64,000 bases of DNA from Paralichthys olivaceus. Taxonomy: Eukaryota > Chordata > Actinopteri > Pleuronectiformes > Paralichthyidae. Shown here one piece after another: positions 59,501 to 64,000 of this stretch. Both the position numbers and the translations under genes were made by a program. Below the pieces are notes generated by a model. It was given only the letters and a program-made list of their open reading frames with translations, was not told the origin of the DNA and searched no databases. The stretch covers positions 26,765,316-26,829,315 of the forward strand of contig NC_091098.1 of NCBI RefSeq assembly GCF_024713975.1. The letters are read 5' to 3'. Each line of letters begins with the position of its first letter. Position 1 is the stretch's first letter.

Positions 59501-60637
59501 AGTATTTACCCACAAACCCACGAGTCGGACGAAGGGACGTTTTTGTTTGTGCCTTGTTTCACTTTGTTCAATCCGCAAATCAATGAAGTTTCTCTTCTTT
59601 CTGCCAAACCAAGAAATAAAACAGGCAACAACAAGTGCTTCCCTCCACCCAGTAACAATCTATACACCTGCTGAACGGCATTCTGGGAAATGTAGGAAAT
59701 TATACAGAGTTACAATAAGAAAGAACGCAATCAGATATTTAGATGGAAATTAACAGTGTAAAAGTATCCGAGGAGCAGATCTGATCCCGTCATTATGTCT
59801 TTATATAAGTTTATATATTTTATATTTCTAAAACCAAATCTGTGTTTTACTTTAAAGGTTCAGTGTGAAGAATTTAGTGACATCTACAGGTGAAGTTTCA
59901 TGTTGCAGCTTCAGTTTCTGCCAAAAAAAGACCTTATCTTACACACTGAACCTTAAAATAGTCAAATCTTACTTTCTCTTCTTGTGTGAATCCAGTTTTA
60001 TTTTTCTACAACTTTATTTTACATCGTCACTGTTTATTTTTAACTCTGGATGTTTCTGACCAGTTTGTTTGAGGTGACGGCAGAAATTCAAAGTTAAGAA
60101 TAAAGAAAAAAATCATAATTATAATAATAATCTGAGGATTGATGATGATTGGATGGTGATGTTTGATGGTTAACGAAACAATGTGATGATTTACAGTGAA
60201 AGAAATTTCCTGTAGTTTTCAAACAGCTGTGACACCTTCTGGATGCAGTGACATCATCATGTAGTCCTCTTCTGATTGGCTCAGGAGTCATTTCGAACCC
60301 CCGCTGTCTTTTTTTGTCCTTGTTCTTTCTCTTGCTCCAAAAAGTTCTCGTCAGCGTGTTGCATCCTGGGATCTATAGCCAGTCAGCAGAGGTTAGTACA
60401 ACTGTCTGTCTCAGTTGGTCACCACGGTAACCAATGCTCAAGTTAATGGAAGAATAAAGAAAAAGAAGGAATGACATCACGTCTACATGGCGGTGATGTC
60501 ACAGTGGTGGACGTTTGTCTGCTTCTGTCTCAGTTTCACGACAAAAACAGGACGAACTGGTCCTTTATCGTCTTTACATGCTGTTAGAGACTAAATATGA
60601 ATATGTCAAACAAATATGGCCACTGGGACGTCCCCCG

Positions 60638-60707
60638 AGGAGGAGGAGGAGGTGGAGGAGGAGAAGGAGGAGGAGGAGGAGGAGGAGAAGGAGGAGGAGG
60701 AGGAGTG
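60638..60707. repeat. (GGA)n trinucleotide repeat
   Basis: About 23 triplets of gag/gga, purine-only on the plus strand, within the presumed sulf2 3' UTR. The flanking open frames (Glu- or Arg-rich) are artefacts. Confidence 0.9.
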
Positions 60708-61010
60708 TTTGTTCTGTTTTCTATTTGTTTCAATCTTATTGGCCTCTAACGACTTGTCTGTGGAGTTTTCTCGTCTACTTCTCCGTCTCCTCTTCGTCAT
60801 TACATCCTCCTCATCCTCAGCAAGGGGAGGGGGATGAGGAGCAGCAGCTGATGAAGAGGTGCGTTGTCGCGTCTCCCTGAGCAGCAGGGTGGGAGGGCCT
60901 AGCGATGTCACAGAAATGGCAGAAGCTGATTGGTTGACCGGAGAGGTCCCTGCTCCTTCAGGCTGCAGCAGGCGGGGCCAGGGCGCCTGCTCCAACCAAT
61001 CAGGAGGCTC

Positions 61011-61047
61011 TTAACCCTTCCAGCCGTCCCAGATCGGACCACTGGGG

Positions 61048-61089
<42 letters not shown>

Positions 61090-61838
61090 GAGTTAACGTT
61101 TGTTGATGGGAGAGTGTGTGTGTGTCAGTATTCAGTGTGTTACAGAAGTTTAAAGAGAAACATGCAGGAAGCAGAACTTACAAACAGAAACTGAACCTGA
61201 TCCATTAAACCCACTGATCGATTCTTATGAATCTTCAATAATTGATTCAATTTAAATATTTCCAGACAATGAGAACAGATGGATATGTTAAATAAAATAT
61301 ACAATAATATAATAACGAATAAATCAAATCAATCCAAACTGATCAGAAACAGGATCAAGATGTTTTGGCTTCACTTTTGGGAGCTGTCATGTCGTCCATC
61401 TTTATTTACCGTCTGTGACAGGGTCGACAATATGTTGAATTATTCAGCTGTAGAGTTTAGTCGGTTCACAGGAAGTGACTGAATTCAGGTTCAGGTTCTA
61501 AGTGACTGAACAGAGGAATCTATGAATGAGAGGGTTACGTCATCACATGACCTGGTTCAAGCTTTACAGAAAAACACACAACATGGATTCAAGATTCAAA
61601 CAGACGCAGCGTCGCAGCAGCGAGAGGACGAGAGGACGAGAGGACGAGAGGACGAGAGGACGAGAGGACGAGAGGAAGACTCACAGGGTTCGAGACGATG
61701 AAGGTTTCTTGACTCTCGGCCACTTCCTCCTCTCAAACACCCTGATGCAACAGACACACACACACAATCATTCACAACTCCACTACCTGCAGCCTTCAGC
61801 TCCACCAGGGAATCATGCAGCGTTCAGAGCAGGAAACA

Positions 61839-61870
<32 letters not shown>

Positions 61871-62005
61871 CTGTGTGTGTATGTGTGTATGTCTCTGTGT
61901 GTTTGTGTGTGTACCTGTAGTCATCAAAGCTGCCATGTTCTCGTCCTTCTGCTGAGGAAACAATGTGATTGGTTAGTGAGCAGAGGCCAATCAATGCAAT
62001 TATAT

Positions 62006-62043
<38 letters not shown>

Positions 62044-62177
62044 TTCGTACCCAGCTCCACTGAGCGTGTGCGAGGATTACACTGCTTGTGTCCCCTGCAG
62101 CCTCTGAGCTCCATCAGCTGAACGTGGAGCTGGTTGAGAACCGTCCGATCCAAAGAGCTGACGGCGTTGATCAGCTG

Positions 62178-62212
<35 letters not shown>

Positions 62213-62242
62213 GGAGAGAGCGTTCATCTTCAGTTTGCATAA

Positions 62243-62334
<92 letters not shown>

Positions 62335-62483
62335 ACCTGGTATGGGTCTGTGTTGAGGTCGAAGTACTCCAGGAAGCCGGTGGCAAACTCACAGAACAGG
62401 AAGTTGTGAGTCTCGTTGATGGTCCTCAGACACCAGTAAGTGTTGTTGTTGGCGCTGGTGCATGCGCAGAAAGGACCCACTGC

Positions 62484-62553
<70 letters not shown>

Positions 62554-62840
62554 AACAAATACTGATTCAACATACTATTACTACTAATAATTGTGTTGCT
62601 TTGTGCAATGTTTGTGTGTCTGTCGTACGCGTCCAGTAGGGGGCAGTGTGCCAGTGCTGGTTGTCGTGTGTGAAGCAGGTGAGTCCAGGCATCGAACACG
62701 TGTCATTGTTCTTGATCCTCTTGATGATTTTCCTCATCTTCTTCCTCCTCTTCTGCTCCTTCAGAAGCCACGCCTTCTTGTCCCGACCCCCGCCCTTCCT
62801 GCATGTGCACACACACACACGCACACACACACGCACACAC

Positions 62841-62880
<40 letters not shown>

Positions 62881-63285
62881 GTGAAAACAGGTGATCTGGT
62901 TTCTCTTGTCTGAATCCGGATGATCAGCCTCATGAGAATCACATTTAGTTTTCAGTCTTGATTGACAGATCAGCAGGTCTGTAACGCTCAGGCCTGTCAA
63001 TCATCTGTGTTCAGCGGACGCCTCAGTCTCACCTGAACGGATGCAGGCCGCCGCCGCCGCGGTACCTCAGCTTGTTCTTCACTTTGGATTTATACCTGAA
63101 AATCACACAAACATCACAGAGTGTGTCTCTGTCGTCTGCGTGTACATGTCGCTGTCACACTGTGCGGTGTCACTGTGTCGTTTCACTCACAGGTATTTAT
63201 TACAGTCACACTCCAGGGGGCGGGCCTTCTTCAAGTGACCTCTGACCTCTCTGAGGTTCTTTATCTTCGTCTGCAGGGTCTCAAT

Positions 63286-63321
<36 letters not shown>

Positions 63322-63886
63322 TGTGACTGATGAGAACCAATCAGGAAGAGAACGTGGGCGTCTGTGTCATCGTTTACAAAAGTCTAAAACACGACTCTGG
63401 AGTTTTCAAACTAAAATGAGACCAGACGTAACCATGGCAACAGTGATGAGTTTTACACCGACTTGTGCGTTACCTCGTGGTCGATGTGCAGCTTGTGATC
63501 CTTCCAGGCCTGAAGAGACTGATACACTCCGGTGTCACACTTCACGGTGGCGTTGGACAGAATCGAACATCTGCACATGAAATAATGAGTCAAAGCTTCA
63601 GACGCAGTTTCACTCACACTGATTCTCACAGGAGATCGAGATCTGACCCCGAGAATTAAAACCTTCGCGTTGAAAAGTAAAATCCATCTTAACGTACAAA
63701 CTCACCTGTGAGTGACTTTGATGGAGTTGGGCGGGACCACAACACTGGGGGGCCCTCCCATTCCGCTGAACTCCTCCTCGGGCTCCTCTGACCCGCCCAC
63801 CAGACTGTGGTTACCAGGGTAACTGTTCATCATGGATATGGATCGAGTGTAACGGTTCCTGGAGTAACTCTTCATGGCTTTGAGCT
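61011..63886 (-). CDS. sulf2: extracellular sulfatase SULF2-type, last nine coding exons (5' part outside the window)
   Basis: Minus-strand exons 63706-63886, 63474-63570, 63191-63285, 63033-63095, 62629-62798, 62337-62479, 62051-62174, 61915-61948 and 61011-61041 join in phase to the stop TAA at 61011-61013, encoding about 312 C-terminal residues. Landmarks: [116 protein letters not shown], and an end IWDGWKG like the family's LWxGWEG. The [12 protein letters not shown] and LNTDPYQ segments favour SULF2 over SULF1. SULF2 is a secreted or cell-surface 6-O-endosulfatase that edits heparan sulfate and so tunes Wnt, FGF and BMP signals. The catalytic domain is beyond the right edge. Exons 8 and 9 of this set are only 34 and 31 coding bases. 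Several introns are dominated by (CA)n/(TG)n. Confidence 0.92.
61049..61086. repeat. (CA)n beside the last sulf2 acceptor
   Basis: In sulf2 sense RNA this is (UG)n followed by UUUCCCCAG. The same intron starts with (CA)n-rich sequence at 61840-61912, so its ends are complementary. Confidence 0.9.
61620..61676. repeat. short tandem repeat 'gaggacga', about 7 copies
   Basis: 'gaggacgag' units overlap by one base. Located inside the last sulf2 intron; low complexity only. Confidence 0.85.
61840..62551. repeat. cluster of dinucleotide repeats in sulf2 introns
   Basis: Plus-strand (TG)n at 61840-61912, 62008-62043 and 62244-62334, (GA)n at 62179-62221, and (CA)n at 62484-62551. In the sense RNA (minus) the (TG)n runs become (CA)n just after the donors of exons 62337-62479, 62051-62174 and 61915-61948. 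The (CA)n run becomes (UG)n just before the 62479 acceptor. Confidence 0.92.
62811..62880. repeat. (CA)n/(CACG)n before the sulf2 62798 acceptor
   Basis: In sense RNA this is (UG)n with UGCG interruptions, ending 12 nt upstream of the acceptor. Confidence 0.9.
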
Positions 63887-63896
63887 CTGAGACGTG

Positions 63897-63897
<1 letters not shown>

Positions 63898-63972
<75 letters not shown>
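63898..63972. repeat. (CA)n before the sulf2 63886 acceptor
   Basis: About 37 repeat units; in the sense RNA they form (UG)n, then CGUGCACGUCUCAG, then the exon. Confidence 0.9.
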
Positions 63973-63973
<1 letters not shown>

Positions 63974-64000
63974 TTACAGAGCTGATTTTTTTAAACATCT

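Larger units (their letters stand above)
57656..61010 (-). other. sulf2 3' UTR (about 3.35 kb)
   Basis: It lies downstream (minus strand) of the sulf2 stop. A minus-strand AATAAA (plus tttatt at 57662-57667) is a good candidate end. The region has (TG)n at 57829-57872, (GGA)n at 60638-60707, a decayed MITE at 58710-59020 and a CTCF-like repeat at 59265-59500. No coding exon was seen. The extent is inferred and could be shorter. Confidence 0.45.

Noticed and set aside
61526-62107. 193-codon open frame on the plus strand opposite sulf2
   Set aside because: Mostly Cys/Val from (TG)n. It overlaps well-supported sulf2 exons on the other strand.

Overview
This is vertebrate nuclear DNA, most likely from a ray-finned (teleost) fish with a compact genome. 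The evidence is gene content (every coding block reads as a vertebrate protein), many short GT-AG introns, very dense (CA)n/(TG)n and other tandem repeats, and small degenerate transposon copies of teleost type. Nothing bacterial or viral was seen. The exon coordinates below are my own joins: each was chosen by GT/AG sites, reading phase and continuity with the known protein family, and none has been checked against transcripts.

Layout, left to right. (1) 100-679, plus: the last three coding exons of an SRPK3-type SR-protein kinase. (2) 2413-3826, minus: complete tsr2, a ribosome-biogenesis factor, tail-to-tail with srpk3. (3) 6994-13753, minus: complete 14-exon metabotropic glutamate receptor, best match GRM6, with a probable non-coding first exon near 15023-15130. 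(4) 16096-17550, minus: rad51c, a RAD51 paralogue with an unusually fused 3' half. (5) 20045-22492, plus: abt1/ESF2-type RNA-binding nucleolar protein, divergent from rad51c. (6) 26176-31521, plus: cdk16 (PCTAIRE kinase), 16 coding exons, with a CpG-rich non-coding first exon near 23280-23381. (7) 40671-55285, plus: a sarcomeric myosin heavy chain of MYH7B type, 45 coding exons, 1936 residues, with a TATA-box promoter near 38461. (8) 61011-63886, minus: the last nine coding exons of sulf2, with a long 3' UTR reaching about 57660.

The genes do not form a functional pathway; they are ordinary neighbours. Two pairs share gene-end regions: srpk3/tsr2 converge, and rad51c/abt1 diverge from one interval that holds ETS-like, CRE and E-box motifs.

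The most unusual content is in the introns. Tandem repeats sit on splice sites in a strand-directed way: (CA)n just after donors and (TG)n just before acceptors, on whichever strand is sense. In three introns a pyrimidine-rich array up to about 685 nt long runs into the acceptor without a single AG. In two introns the array has copied the splice site itself: cdk16 intron 15 carries five extra copies of the exon 15 donor, and grm6 intron 2 carries extra copies of the exon 3 acceptor. Other points of interest are the rad51c gene structure, dispersed repeats carrying CTCF-like or RFX-like motifs, and the apparent absence of miR-499 from a myh7b-type gene.
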